Assembly (NCBI GenBank): GCA_041441465.1
Contig: JASDSY010000030.1
Location: 62,001-126,000, forward strand
Reading direction: 5' to 3'
Origin: JASDSY01 sp041441465
GTDB lineage: Bacteria > Muiribacteriota > UBA9980
Length of the DNA stretch: 64,000 nt
Below the pieces are notes generated by a model, which had not been told where the DNA came from, made no database searches, and worked only from the letters and a program-made list of their open reading frames with translations. The translations under genes were made by a program, and so were the position numbers. Positions 44,801 through 54,300 of this stretch are shown here, piece by piece (position 1 is the first letter of the stretch; every line of letters begins with the position of its first letter).

Positions 44801-44962
44801 ATTAAGGCGCTGAAAAAAATCGATCCTGGTATTTATGCTATTGTTTCAAGCGGCTATTCGCACGATCCGGTTATGGCTGACTATAAAAAATATGGATTTC
44901 GCGGTGTTTTAGCCAAACCTTACAAAGAAGATGATCTTGTCAAAGTTTTGATGCATTGTTAA
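41801..44962 (+). CDS. Hybrid sensor histidine kinase (dCACHE-HAMP-PAS-PAS-HisKA-HATPase-REC)
   Basis: 1053 residues. Membrane helices at about 12-32 and 286-305 flank an extracytoplasmic double-CACHE sensor. HAMP follows, then two PAS domains (about 390-500 and 555-670). The phospho-acceptor is His698 in GGIAHDFNN. ATP-binding boxes are NLAINSKQA, DNGVGIS and NGLGLATAYS, and a C-terminal receiver has Asp988 in VIMDLVI. CACHE domains usually bind small metabolites such as amino acids. No response-regulator gene is next to it, so output must go elsewhere. No strong ribosome-binding site is seen before the ATG. Confidence 0.93.
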   Translation: MKLKRYGLKTKIITGIFLLFGSCIALVSWLAYDYLEHYLKESITREQYNFTSNLALNIYDKLNMAQNAVIAVAAGITPEMFSDREKLQKFIDTREVCRLIFDNGMFLFSDKGLIIAESPDFNRYGKDYSYREYFQKTMELKKSYISKPYISSQTHAHPSIMITAPIFMNGSVVAVLGGSIDLTKPNFLGRIAALKLANSGYFYVFTQKRLMIVHPKKEYILTEFPEGVNPLFDKVVKENFEGADYTSNFNGDNCLACFKKIPNSDWILGASVNIDEAFQPIYYVREYYIILMCSVFLFLCLAIANWLKYLINPLLKFAAHVNRLSEKKGRDKFIKIDSGDEIGMLADEFNKMIISNQTQYEALIEKENELKNYVKRLIELNDILKASETRYKSLFENMLNGFSYNKIIYDEKNEPCDFCIIEANGYFCNTFNIIKTDFLNKKVSEIFPAYPREWKTEIFEVCRTLKEKRLDCYVPTIGKWFDIIIYLPEPGYFVTIFSDITERKNTEQIILDAEKKSKFQLENRVLERTAELRQANEKLFDEINEKERIQNALKTSENKYRTLMEQTYDLIFELEPDGKCSFASANNLNIIGYTPSELIGHYYCEFIHPDDIEPTNREFEMEINGIKTENVSFIARFKCKNSNYINLEITGKVFETETGGKRIIVVGRDITAKIKLEEEIIKSSKLESLGILAGGIAHDFNNILMGIIGNVVLAKKRIKNDDRTIEILSRIETVVYKAKSLTEQLITFSKGGMPVKKLVNINEILSENFKFSTAGTNIITDFELNDSINFIEADSGQLAQVFTNLAINSKQAMPDGGVISVKTRVVDFNEHNELALDAGKYVEIIISDNGVGISSENIAKIFDPYFTTRINGNGLGLATAYSIIKNHYGTINVASEIGRGTTFTIYLPAMIKSADCQYNSEEPADFSIVLKEKKVLVMDDDEMVLNAVKEMFEHMKIECLTAATGEAAIELYIKSMEEGRKIDYVIMDLVIKGGMGGVDAIKALKKIDPGIYAIVSSGYSHDPVMADYKKYGFRGVLAKPYKEDDLVKVLMHC

Positions 44963-45087
44963 TAATTTAAAAAAATTGTAAAAAAATCTTGCAATTAGCT
45001 GTTATTAGTATTATAATAAATAAAAATTTTGAATAATGACAGACAGTATATTCAAAAAAGTGAATTAAGAAGGAGAACTGCGTAAAG

Positions 45088-45636
45088 ATGAATTTTGTTC
45101 CCAAGTATTTGTTTTTTACAAAAGGCGTTGGTAAATCAAAGGAAAAATTGCAATCGTTTGAAATGGCATTAAGGAATGCGCATATTGCCGAGTATAATCT
45201 CGTCCGTGTTTCCTCGATTCTTCCGCCTGGCGCTAAAATATTGTCTGAAAAGCAAGGATTAAAAAAATTAAGCCCGGGACAAATAGTTTTTGTCGTTCTG
45301 GCGGATATTGCTACCAACGAACCTAACAGGCTTATCGCTTCGTCGGTCGGCATCGCTCAGCCTGATGATAAGGAAAGATACGGCTATCTTTCCGAGCATC
45401 ATTGCTACGGCGCTACAGACAGTTTTGCCGGCGATTACGCCGAAGATCTCGCTGCTTCAATGTTAGCGTCGACATACGGTTTCGATATGGACAGCGACGT
45501 CAAATATGACGAAAAATCAGAAATATGGAAAATCAACAATATAAAAGTCAGAACAAGAAATATAACGCAATCGGCTGTCGGCGATAAGAACGGCCTCTGG
45601 ACTACAGTTGTTTCGGCTGCAGTCCTGGTTTTCTAA
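45088..45636 (+). CDS. pdaD: Pyruvoyl-dependent arginine decarboxylase
   Basis: 182 residues matching PvlArgDC, which converts arginine to agmatine. The self-cleavage site is the Ser42-Ser43 pair in LVRVSSILPPG, giving an N-terminal pyruvoyl group on the alpha chain. GQIVFVVLADIATNEPNRLI and SEHHCYGATDSFAGDYAEDL are conserved family segments. The ribosome-binding site is AAGGAGAA, about 12 bases before the ATG. It is a single gene with its own terminator; no agmatine-using enzyme is in the window, so it may serve polyamine synthesis or acid resistance. Confidence 0.93.
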   Translation: MNFVPKYLFFTKGVGKSKEKLQSFEMALRNAHIAEYNLVRVSSILPPGAKILSEKQGLKKLSPGQIVFVVLADIATNEPNRLIASSVGIAQPDDKERYGYLSEHHCYGATDSFAGDYAEDLAASMLASTYGFDMDSDVKYDEKSEIWKINNIKVRTRNITQSAVGDKNGLWTTVVSAAVLVF

Positions 45637-45682
45637 TTAGCCGATCAGGCATGGCAATCCAACATAATAATAAATAAAAATA

Positions 45683-45720
45683 GAAACCGCTGAAAAAATA
45701 TTTCGGCGGTTTCTGCTTTT
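45683..45720 (+). terminator. Rho-independent terminator after pdaD
   Basis: GAAACCGCTGAAA pairs with TTTCGGCGGTTTC (one T-G pair) around AAATA, followed by TGCTTTT. Confidence 0.8.
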
Positions 45721-45770
45721 GGCGGATTAAAATTTAAAGTTGATAATTATTGATAAATTAGAGGACTGGA

Positions 45771-46463
45771 TTAAAAATTTTGTTCTATGATTTTAACTTT
45801 TGAAATCTTTATTGAAATGGTGTCGCCTGAAGAAGATTTGATTTTTATTGATTTATCCTTTAATGTTCCGGTAATTTTATCGCCGTTTTTGGTAGTAATT
45901 TTGTCGTACGGCGGATTTGCCTCTTTTACTGAAGCGATCGATAAGATATCACGCGTATTGAAACTTATCGGGCCGTGTTCCGTATCCAGAAAAATTTTTT
46001 CTGTTAAGAATTCGCCTGTCAATACATCGTCATTTTGAAAAATGATTTCAAGCTTCCGGCTGCCGTTCGTTGCCCTGGTATTAGTTGAGCTGCTGCCTGC
46101 GGGAACTTTCGGGCCGGTCGATGAATAGTTGTTCATATCTTCGGATTTCGCCGAAAATTCCTTGGAATTTAATTCTTCCGAATTATTGCCGTTCGCGCCG
46201 ACAGCCGATTCAAACTTATTTTTTAGTTTTTCGGCCGCCGGGTTATTTTTTGATATCACTTTCAGGCCGTCGCCGACTTCATTTAATATGAGTTTCTTCG
46301 CTCCGGCGATTGTGAATAATTCTTCAGTATCTATATTTTGAGATTTTAAGTAAATAAACAAAAAAACGCCGGCTGCGAAAACGACCAGGAAAAAAAGCGT
46401 TAAGGTTAATCTTGTCAGAGCTTTTTGAGTATTTTTTGTGTAAACGGATTTTAAGGTTTGCAT
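45771..46463 (-). CDS. Membrane-anchored protein of unknown function
   Basis: 230 residues from the ATG at 46463; an upstream in-frame TTG would prepend a run of Phe with no gain. A single membrane helix lies at about 18-39 (LTLTLFFLVVFAAGVFLFIY), then a Ser/Asn-rich low-complexity linker (about 85-130). The C-terminal domain (about 135-230) holds two similar beta units: DDVLTGEFLTEKIFLDTEHG and GDKITGTLKDKSIKIKSSSG. This suggests a small-barrel repeat. I do not recognise a named family. It is divergent from the 5'-nucleotidase gene. Confidence 0.65.
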   Translation of the reverse strand: MQTLKSVYTKNTQKALTRLTLTLFFLVVFAAGVFLFIYLKSQNIDTEELFTIAGAKKLILNEVGDGLKVISKNNPAAEKLKNKFESAVGANGNNSEELNSKEFSAKSEDMNNYSSTGPKVPAGSSSTNTRATNGSRKLEIIFQNDDVLTGEFLTEKIFLDTEHGPISFNTRDILSIASVKEANPPYDKITTKNGDKITGTLKDKSIKIKSSSGDTISIKISKVKIIEQNF

Positions 46464-46518
46464 GCCGTTTATGATAGCAAAAAAAAATATTAAAGTCAAT
46501 CAATAAGACTAATGTTAA

Positions 46519-46547
46519 TTGACTTTTAAGGGTATGTCTGGTATCAT
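46519..46547 (+). promoter_or_regulatory. Likely sigma70-type promoter of 5'-nucleotidase gene
   Basis: TTGACT (46519-46524) and TATCAT (46542-46547) lie 17 bases apart. The gene's ATG is 35 bases past the -10 box. Confidence 0.65.
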
Positions 46548-46581
46548 ATTCCCCATAATAAAAAAAGGATGGTTTTATTTT

Positions 46582-48144
46582 ATGACAAAAAACGGATTTG
46601 CAAGAAAAAAAATCTTTAGTTTTTTATTTATTTATTTTATATTAAGCGTGACATTTGTTTTTTCAACAGCTGTAAATGCGGCGCCTGAAGACGGGCGAAA
46701 AAAGATAACTATATTGCATACCAATGACAATCATTCGCATTTGATGCCTTTTGACGTTAAGGAAATCTCTAAAAATATAGGCGGAATGGCCAGGCGCGCT
46801 AAATATATCGATTCGGTCCGTTCTGAAAATAAAAACGTACTGCTCTTCGATGCAGGAGACTTATTTCAGGGGACTGCTTTTTATACTATTTTTCACGGTG
46901 AGCCCGATATATTGTCTTATTCGCTTTGCGGTTATGACGCCGTTACAATGGGTAACCATGACATCGATAACGGACTGGATAACCTCTTGCTTCAGCTTTC
47001 AAAAGGTAATTTCCCGATGCTTTGCTCGAATATTTTTTATTCTGACAGCAAAAAACCGGTTTTTCCTGCCTTTAAAATTTTTAATGTCTCCGGCATGAAA
47101 ATAGCCGTTCTCGGCTGTATCGGAACTAAAGCTTGGGGCGTCATTCCTAAAAAACTTGTAACTCAAACTTTCATTGTTGATGAAACTCAGATGATTTCCA
47201 GGCTTTCTAAAATGCTGAAAAAATATGTCGACCTGGTTATAGTGATTTCGCATTGCGGTTATCGCGCGGATATCGAGCTGGCCAAAAATGTTAATACGGT
47301 CGATTTAATTATAGGCGGCCATACCAATACAAAACTCGACAAACCTGAGTTAATAAAAAATGGCGCGAATAATGGAATCGGCGGTACTTTAATTGTTCAG
47401 GCATTCAGATGGGGAGTTTTTGTCGGAAAAATCGATGTGACGTTATGTGACGGCAAGATAATCGAATACTCGGGTAATCTGGATACGATGGAATCTAAAA
47501 TAAAAATCGGGAAAAGTTCACAGATAAATAAGCTTATAAAAAGTTATGAAAAGAAATTAAAAAAATTCACTTCGGAACAGGTCGGAACAAATTCGGCTGA
47601 TATGCTTTACCCTGAAAATGAAAAGCATTTAAAAGACCTTCCGCTCGGAAGCTTTGTGTGCGACGCTATGAAAGAATATACTAATGCAGATATTTCAATA
47701 ATCAATTCAGGCGCAGTCCGCGATTCGCTCCTTGCGGGGCCTGTAACGATATCTAAAATATACGATATTGTGCCTTTTGATAATTCCGTAGTATGTTACG
47801 ATATGAACGGCCTGGCTATAAATGAAATGCTCGATTATATAGCAGCTAATTATTCTAAAATTACCGGTTATCAATACGGCGGCGTTACGTTCAAAGTTGA
47901 TACGAAACTGAAAAAAGCGGTTGACATAAAAATAGGCGGCAATCCGATTGCGCATGATAAGATCTACAAAATGGCGACTATTTCATATCTTGCGGAAGGC
48001 AATCAAAATGGCGATATTTTATTTAAAAAAGCGTCTAATCTTACTGATACAGGCTTTTTTATGCGTGATGCAGTTCTCGAATACGTAAAAAACCATAAGG
48101 ATATTATTCCGCCCGTTTCTGGAAGGCTTCAGGTAATAAATTAA
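46582..48144 (+). CDS. Secreted 5'-nucleotidase/UshA-type phosphoesterase
   Basis: 520 residues from the ATG at 46582, which has AAAGGATGG upstream; an earlier GTG/TTG frame overlaps the promoter. A signal peptide ends near AVNAAP. The metallophosphatase domain shows ILHTNDNHSH, LFDAGDLFQG, TMGNHDIDNG and, later, ISHCGYRADIELA and GGHTNT, so all metal-site motifs are present. The C-terminal substrate domain has INSGAVRDSLLAGPVT and PFDNSVV. It hydrolyses nucleotides or related phosphoesters outside the inner membrane, recovering phosphate and nucleosides. The next gene, a TAXI binding protein, follows after 48 bases and may be co-transcribed. Confidence 0.93.
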   Translation: MTKNGFARKKIFSFLFIYFILSVTFVFSTAVNAAPEDGRKKITILHTNDNHSHLMPFDVKEISKNIGGMARRAKYIDSVRSENKNVLLFDAGDLFQGTAFYTIFHGEPDILSYSLCGYDAVTMGNHDIDNGLDNLLLQLSKGNFPMLCSNIFYSDSKKPVFPAFKIFNVSGMKIAVLGCIGTKAWGVIPKKLVTQTFIVDETQMISRLSKMLKKYVDLVIVISHCGYRADIELAKNVNTVDLIIGGHTNTKLDKPELIKNGANNGIGGTLIVQAFRWGVFVGKIDVTLCDGKIIEYSGNLDTMESKIKIGKSSQINKLIKSYEKKLKKFTSEQVGTNSADMLYPENEKHLKDLPLGSFVCDAMKEYTNADISIINSGAVRDSLLAGPVTISKIYDIVPFDNSVVCYDMNGLAINEMLDYIAANYSKITGYQYGGVTFKVDTKLKKAVDIKIGGNPIAHDKIYKMATISYLAEGNQNGDILFKKASNLTDTGFFMRDAVLEYVKNHKDIIPPVSGRLQVIN

Positions 48145-48192
48145 ATTCGCGTCAAATTTACTGCGCGAAATTTTAAAGGATGTGTTTAAGCT

Positions 48193-49185
48193 ATGAAAAA
48201 GAAATATCTTATTTATATTCTTTTTTTTGTAATGTTATTTATTAATACTTTAGCGGCCGGATTATTTTGTGAATGCGCCGCTGCCGCTAACGATAATGCG
48301 GCGTCTAAACTTATGGTTCTTGTAACCGGCGACCAGCGCGGAGTTTATTTTTATTGCGGCAAGAGAATCGAAAAAATACTTAATTTTGCAAGTAAAAATA
48401 TGAATCTTATATGCCGTTCGACGAACGGCGCTCTCGAAAATATAAGGCTCGTATCCAGCCAGAATGCCGATTGCGGTTTCAGCCAATATGATATGCTTTT
48501 AAGGGCGCAAAAAGGCGAAGCCGAGTTTAAGGGCCAGAAACATGATAATCTTGCAGTTGTGACGGTATTATTTCCCGAGGTATTTACGATCGTATCGCGC
48601 GAAGGTGTGGATTCATTTGCGGGTTTGAAGGGTAAATCAATATCTACGCATCTTCCGGGTTCAGGGGTACGTCAAAATTCCGATCAATTACTCGAAATTG
48701 CCGGTCTTAAGAATAAAGTGAAAATTATGTCGTTTAATATGAAAGATGCCGAAAAATCATTCGTCGCCGGTGAGATTGACGCTTTCTTCACTGTTATAGG
48801 AATGCCGTCTGCTGCGGTGATAAATCCGATTTCAAGAGTTAAAAATTCACAGGTTATAGGGTTAGATGAACCTATCAGAAAAGCTGCAGTGGAAAAAATC
48901 AAAGGATTCGTGCCTTATGAAATTCCCGTCGAAACTTATTTCAACACGCAGCCGGTACCTACTATCGCTACTTTTGCGGTTTTATTCGCGCGCGCTGACG
49001 CCGATGACGCCAGCATAAAGGAAATATTGAATACGGTTTATTCTTTGCCTGATTTTTCGACGAAAGCTGGATTGACTGGGAAGGTCAATTATTTTTCTAA
49101 GCAGAATGCGAAAAAATTTTTAAGCGGCATGAAAGACGTGAAAATACATAAAGCGGCCCTTGAATATTTTAAGGACATTAAATAA
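48193..49185 (+). CDS. TAXI-family TRAP solute-binding protein (orphan)
   Basis: 330 residues with a signal peptide (5-30) and the TAXI family pattern: VTGDQRGVYFYCGKRIEKIL, STNGALENIRLVSSQNADCG, and GLKGKSISTHLPGSGVRQN. Such proteins deliver small acids (glutamate-like or dicarboxylate) to a TRAP membrane permease. No permease gene is in the window, so it is either an orphan or works with a distant partner or a sensor. AAAGGATG lies 10 bases before the ATG. Confidence 0.9.
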   Translation: MKKKYLIYILFFVMLFINTLAAGLFCECAAAANDNAASKLMVLVTGDQRGVYFYCGKRIEKILNFASKNMNLICRSTNGALENIRLVSSQNADCGFSQYDMLLRAQKGEAEFKGQKHDNLAVVTVLFPEVFTIVSREGVDSFAGLKGKSISTHLPGSGVRQNSDQLLEIAGLKNKVKIMSFNMKDAEKSFVAGEIDAFFTVIGMPSAAVINPISRVKNSQVIGLDEPIRKAAVEKIKGFVPYEIPVETYFNTQPVPTIATFAVLFARADADDASIKEILNTVYSLPDFSTKAGLTGKVNYFSKQNAKKFLSGMKDVKIHKAALEYFKDIK

Positions 49186-49283
49186 GCTTATAAACTGTCA
49201 TTATAAAACCATAAAAATATTGACCGGCAATAAATGAATTAACGTTCGCTCGCTGCCGGAATTTTTTAAAGGCGGATAAAAAA

Positions 49284-51212
49284 TTGAACAGTGAAATTTT
49301 ATTTAAAAATATTTATTTTGATTTAACCGGATTTTGTGTAACACCTGAAAACCCCTCTATAGGCGGCAAAGCGACTTTGAAATTGCTGGTTAATAAAAAG
49401 ATTTTAAATGAAATCGAAAAAATCGATATAAGAATGACATGCGATAATGAGCAGCACTGCTCTAAAATGACAATTAAAAAGAACCGCCATTCAAGCGCAG
49501 CCGTATTTGCCGGGACGATTCCGGTTTTGATCAAACAGACAAATATCCGCTTTAAAATATTTACTAAAAACAATATTTTTAATTTTAATTCCCGCGGCGT
49601 TTATGAATATGAACCGAATGATTATTACGATTTCAAGTTGATCAGCGGGAATGATTCTCCGAAATGGGTCAATAAATCGGTTTTTTATCAAATTTTTCCC
49701 GACAGGTTCCATCATGGTTATAATGAAACGGAATACAGGAAAAAAATCGATGAGATAAAAACAAAGTTTTATGAGCTATATGGAAAAAGGCAGGGCTATT
49801 TCAAGGATATTAATCCCGTTTTTAAGAAATGGGGTGAAAAGCCGAATAAGAATATGTCCGGTTATGAATTTTATTTCGGCACTCTGGCCGGGATTTCCCA
49901 AAAAATTTCATATTTAAAAGATCTTGGAATAAATTCGATTTATTTAACCCCGATATTAAAATCGCCGTCAAACCATCGATACGATACGTCAAATTATTTC
50001 GAGATCGATCCTGTGCTTGGCGGTAATTCAGGTTTTAAAGATTTCATGAAGGTGATGAGAAAAAATAAAATCAAAGTTATACTCGATGCAGTTTATAACC
50101 ATTCCGGATTTTCAGCTGATATTTTTGAAAAGGCGCGGAGAGGCGAAAAAAAATACGAGGAATTTTTTAATTTTTACGATAAAAAAAAGCATTACGCATG
50201 CTGGCTGGGCCACGGCAACCTTCCAAAATTAAATTATTCAAGTGAAAAACTCCGCGATTATATCTACCGGTCGGCCGATTCCGCATCTTCGTTCTGGCTT
50301 AATAAGCCCTATGAGATTGACGGCTATCGCCTCGATGTGGCGCACATGATAGGATGCGAAGGAAGCAGCCGTGAAAATCTTGAAATATTAAGGCAAATGC
50401 GCCAGGCTTTTAAAAGCGTTAAAAAAGACGCCTTTGTCCTGGCCGAAAATTTTTTTGATTCAGGTTATATGCTTGACGGCACTTCTATGGATTCAGTCAT
50501 GAATTATCATGGATTCACTTTTCCGGTTATTCACTATATCGCCGGCCGCGATCACAGGCTCAGGAAAAATAAGATCAATTCGGCGGCATTCGGCGAATGG
50601 CTTATGGAAGTATATGCTAAAATTCCGTTTTGCCACGCAAATATAATGTATAACCAGCTTTCGTCGCATGATATATCCCGGCATAATTCAATAATAGGCG
50701 ATGATTTACGTAAAATATTGATGGCGGTTTCTATCCAGTTTACATTCCCGGGCATTCCGTCAATATTTTACGGCGATGAGATAGGTCTTACCGGCGTAGG
50801 CGATCCTGAGTGCCGCGCTTCCATGGAGTGGAATGAAAGCAGGCAGAATTTAAAATTGAAAAACGCTTATAAAACTTTGATAGAGTTTAGAAAACAAAGT
50901 AACGCGCTGGCTTATGGAGGCTTTAAAATATTGCGCTGCTCCGATGATATCATAATTTATTATCGTAAGTATCGTGAAAGTGTCGCACTGCTTGTAATAA
51001 ATAACAATTCTGATGAAAAAAACTTAAACATAAAGCCGGACGAACTCTTTCTGGATGCCGCCAAAACAATGAAAGTGGAATGCGTTTTTGACTCTAACAA
51101 AATTTCCGTCCGTGATGATGGACTGGAAAATGAATTTGATATTACATCAAAAAATATAAAGATTAAAATGCTTGATTATTCTTCATTAATAATATCGATT
51201 ATACAGGAATAA
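49284..51212 (+). CDS. GH13 alpha-amylase/neopullulanase-like glucan hydrolase
   Basis: 642 residues from TTG with AAAGGCGG upstream. An N-terminal beta domain (about 1-115) resembles the CBM34-like module of neopullulanases. The barrel has all GH13 motifs: DAVYNHSG, GYRLDVAH with nucleophile D351, VLAEN with acid E388, and NQLSSHD with D463. The C-terminal beta domain is present. No signal peptide is seen, so it probably acts on glycogen or imported maltodextrins in the cytoplasm, together with the debranching enzyme at 60864. Confidence 0.92.
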   Translation: MNSEILFKNIYFDLTGFCVTPENPSIGGKATLKLLVNKKILNEIEKIDIRMTCDNEQHCSKMTIKKNRHSSAAVFAGTIPVLIKQTNIRFKIFTKNNIFNFNSRGVYEYEPNDYYDFKLISGNDSPKWVNKSVFYQIFPDRFHHGYNETEYRKKIDEIKTKFYELYGKRQGYFKDINPVFKKWGEKPNKNMSGYEFYFGTLAGISQKISYLKDLGINSIYLTPILKSPSNHRYDTSNYFEIDPVLGGNSGFKDFMKVMRKNKIKVILDAVYNHSGFSADIFEKARRGEKKYEEFFNFYDKKKHYACWLGHGNLPKLNYSSEKLRDYIYRSADSASSFWLNKPYEIDGYRLDVAHMIGCEGSSRENLEILRQMRQAFKSVKKDAFVLAENFFDSGYMLDGTSMDSVMNYHGFTFPVIHYIAGRDHRLRKNKINSAAFGEWLMEVYAKIPFCHANIMYNQLSSHDISRHNSIIGDDLRKILMAVSIQFTFPGIPSIFYGDEIGLTGVGDPECRASMEWNESRQNLKLKNAYKTLIEFRKQSNALAYGGFKILRCSDDIIIYYRKYRESVALLVINNNSDEKNLNIKPDELFLDAAKTMKVECVFDSNKISVRDDGLENEFDITSKNIKIKMLDYSSLIISIIQE

Positions 51213-51365
51213 TTATTTGAATAAAAATATAAAAAATATAAATTTTTTATTCTTGATGCCGAAATTTATCAGGATAGTCTATATTATGTGTTTTGGCGCA
51301 AGCTGAAATTTTAATTTTATTATGCTGAAATTCATTAATTTTATATTATAAAGGCGGTTTCTGAA

Positions 51366-54300
51366 ATGAAGAGAAAACTATGTTTGCTGTTGGTTATTGT
51401 ATTCATAGCGACGCAGGTCATCGCGCCCGGGTTTGCTTATGCGCAATTTGCAATAGCTCAGAACGAAGCAAAGGCTCCTGGCGTTGAAGGCGCAAATAAT
51501 TTTTTCACAAGTGACGCTAATACTGCCAAAACTGTTCCTGCCGCAATTGATAAGAATAGTTTTAATTCTTCGTTTAATAATATTTATACGCGCGACGCAG
51601 GCGGCAATGAAAATCTTAACAATGTGCGCGTGAATCCTTCGTTTAAAGCCAATCAGGCGCGTATCGGCGAAAGGGCAAATCAATATGTCGGCCGTTTAAA
51701 GCCGGGTTCGTTTGCTAATTATAAAGCTACCGATGAAATCAATGTTGAAAAAATTAATAACCTGACGAATGGTAATAAACAGGATGAACAATTTTATAAT
51801 TTAGATGAATTATATAAAGTAAAAACTTTTGCCGACTATAATCGTGAATTTTTTAAAGAAGATGTTACAAAACAGGAAACGATTTCGAAGGTGCAGGATA
51901 TTAATTTAGATCTGGAACCGTTTGGTTATAAAATTTTTGAAAATTCCCAGAACCTTAATTTTTCGCCGATAATGAATGTCGCGGCGCCGGACGATTATGT
52001 TGTCGGCCCGGGCGACGGCCTGATAATTCACGTCTGGAACAAATTGATGGATGAAAGTTTTGCCGTTGAAACGACGCGAGAAGGCAAAGTCAACATTCCG
52101 AAAATAGGCGAGGTATATATCTGGGGTCTTAAGTTTAAGGATGTCGAAAAAGTTATCGAGCGCGAGATATCGAAATTATTTTCTGATTGCAAAGTTTCGG
52201 TTTCTCTTGGAAAGATACGTTCAATCGACGTATTTATAGCCGGTGAAGTTTCCAATCCGGGCACTTATACTATTCCGGCGCTTTCTACTGTATTGAACGG
52301 CCTTATGATGGCCGGCGGCCCTACAAAAAACGGATCGCTTAGAAAAATAATATTAAGACGCGGTTCTGAAGAAAAGGTAATCGACCTTTATAAGTTTTTA
52401 TTATACGGCGACAGGGCTGATGATTTGCGTCTTAATTCCCAGGATACAATATTCGTTCCTATTATTGGCGATACTGCCGGTATTGCCGGCAATGTTAAAC
52501 GTCCGGGGATTTATGAAATCATTAAGGGCAGCGAAATAGCTGAATTGATAAGAATGGCCGGCGGCATTACGGCTAAGGGCTATTTGAGCAATGTCCAGCT
52601 GATAAGAACAGTCAACAACGAAAAACGCGTGATAATGGACGTAAAAGCTAATGAAAAATCAGGCGTTATAATAAAAGACGGCGACCTTGTAAAAGTGTTT
52701 TCAATTTTTAATAAGGCTTCTAATTTCTTTAATATTGAAGGAAATATAGAGCGTCCGGGCAGTTATCAATTTGTTGAAGGCATGAGAGTTTCTGACGCCT
52801 TAAAATGCGGCGGGACGATATTATCCGGAACATTCATGGAAAAAGCCGAATTAAGAAGAGTTATTACCGAGGGCAAGGCTTACAATTATTCACAGACTCA
52901 GCAAACTACCGATGCCGGTTATGAATTGATATATGTAAATATCGGCGAGGTGCTTGCCGGTAACAAAAAATCTGATATTCAACTAAAACCGATGGATACA
53001 TTGAAAATATTTTCGAAAGAAACGGTTCGGCCGCAGCCTAAAATTGCAGTCAGCGGTGCCATTTTCAAACCGGGAATTTATGATCTGGCGGCGAAAATGC
53101 GCGTTCGCGACGCTATATTTCTGGCCGGCAACATAATGCCGGAAGCGTTTCTTGAAAGGGCTGAAATCGTAAGGCGCGTTCCGGTTATCAAAAAAGAGGT
53201 AACGGCGCTTAAAGAAATAATTCAAACCAAAACGGGCGAGGTAATTTTAGCGCCTGCTGTTTTGAAAACTGCTGAAGTCGCTGTCGGGACGGCTGAGATT
53301 AAATCTGTTTCAAAGCTTGAAACTCTGAAAAATAAATTAAAAGAACAAATGGCGAAGAAAAATAAAAAAGAATCTTCGGTAAAAGCTGCAGTTATTGAAG
53401 AAGATAACATAAAGAAAACTCAGGCCGCTCCTGAAGAAGAAAAAATTAAAAACGATGCCGTTTTAATCCAAAAACAGACCGACAGCAAAGAAAAATTCGA
53501 AAATTATGAACATAAGGTCATAACAATTAATTTGCGTAAAGCTATGGAAGGCGATCCGGAAGAAAATATAATGCTTGAAAACTTTGACCAGATTAATATT
53601 TTAAAGGTTTCGGAAGGCGTGGCCAACAATTCTGTCGAAGTTATAGGCGAAGTGAAATATCCGGGTAATTTTATAATAAAACGCGGCGAAAGGTTAAGTT
53701 CGCTTCTTGAAAGGACCGGCGGATTTACTAAGGATGCTTTCTTAAACGGCGTTATATTTACAAGAAAATCAGTCCAGGAAAGGCAGCAGGAAAACATAAA
53801 GAAATTAGTGAGCGAGGCGCGCGAAAAAATTAAGGAAACATCTGCCATGCTTGCTAAAAATGCCGAAAATGCAGAGCAGGTAAAACAGGAACGCGAAGCT
53901 TTGCAGGTCCAGGAAAAGGAAATCGAAAAAATTGCAGAAGAAATGCCGAAAGGGCGAATCACTATAATGCTTTCGGATTTAGTGAATAATAAAAACTCGG
54001 TTATGGACATAGAACTCGAAGATGGCGATAAGCTTTATATTCCAAGGACTCCGTCGGATGTCGCTATACTCGGCGAAGTTTATAATCCGGGCGCCGTTAT
54101 ATTCAGGCCTGACACGAAACTCGAAACATATCTTGAATGGATGGGCGGCTATACCAGAAATGCCGATAAATCAAGGATTTATGTTGTAAAAGCCGACGGG
54201 ACTACAATTTCAAAGACCGCTTTCTTGAAGCACCGCACAATTTTGAACTTCAGGTATGAAAAATCGTCTGAAGAAGCTAAACAGGCCATGAAATATGATA

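Noticed and set aside
53504..54010. Long antisense frames inside the SLBB export gene and elsewhere (also 22447-22821 and 31485-31880)
   Set aside because: They lie wholly inside strongly supported genes, lack ribosome-binding sites, and have Ser/Phe-rich composition typical of the reverse of Lys/Glu-rich coding DNA.
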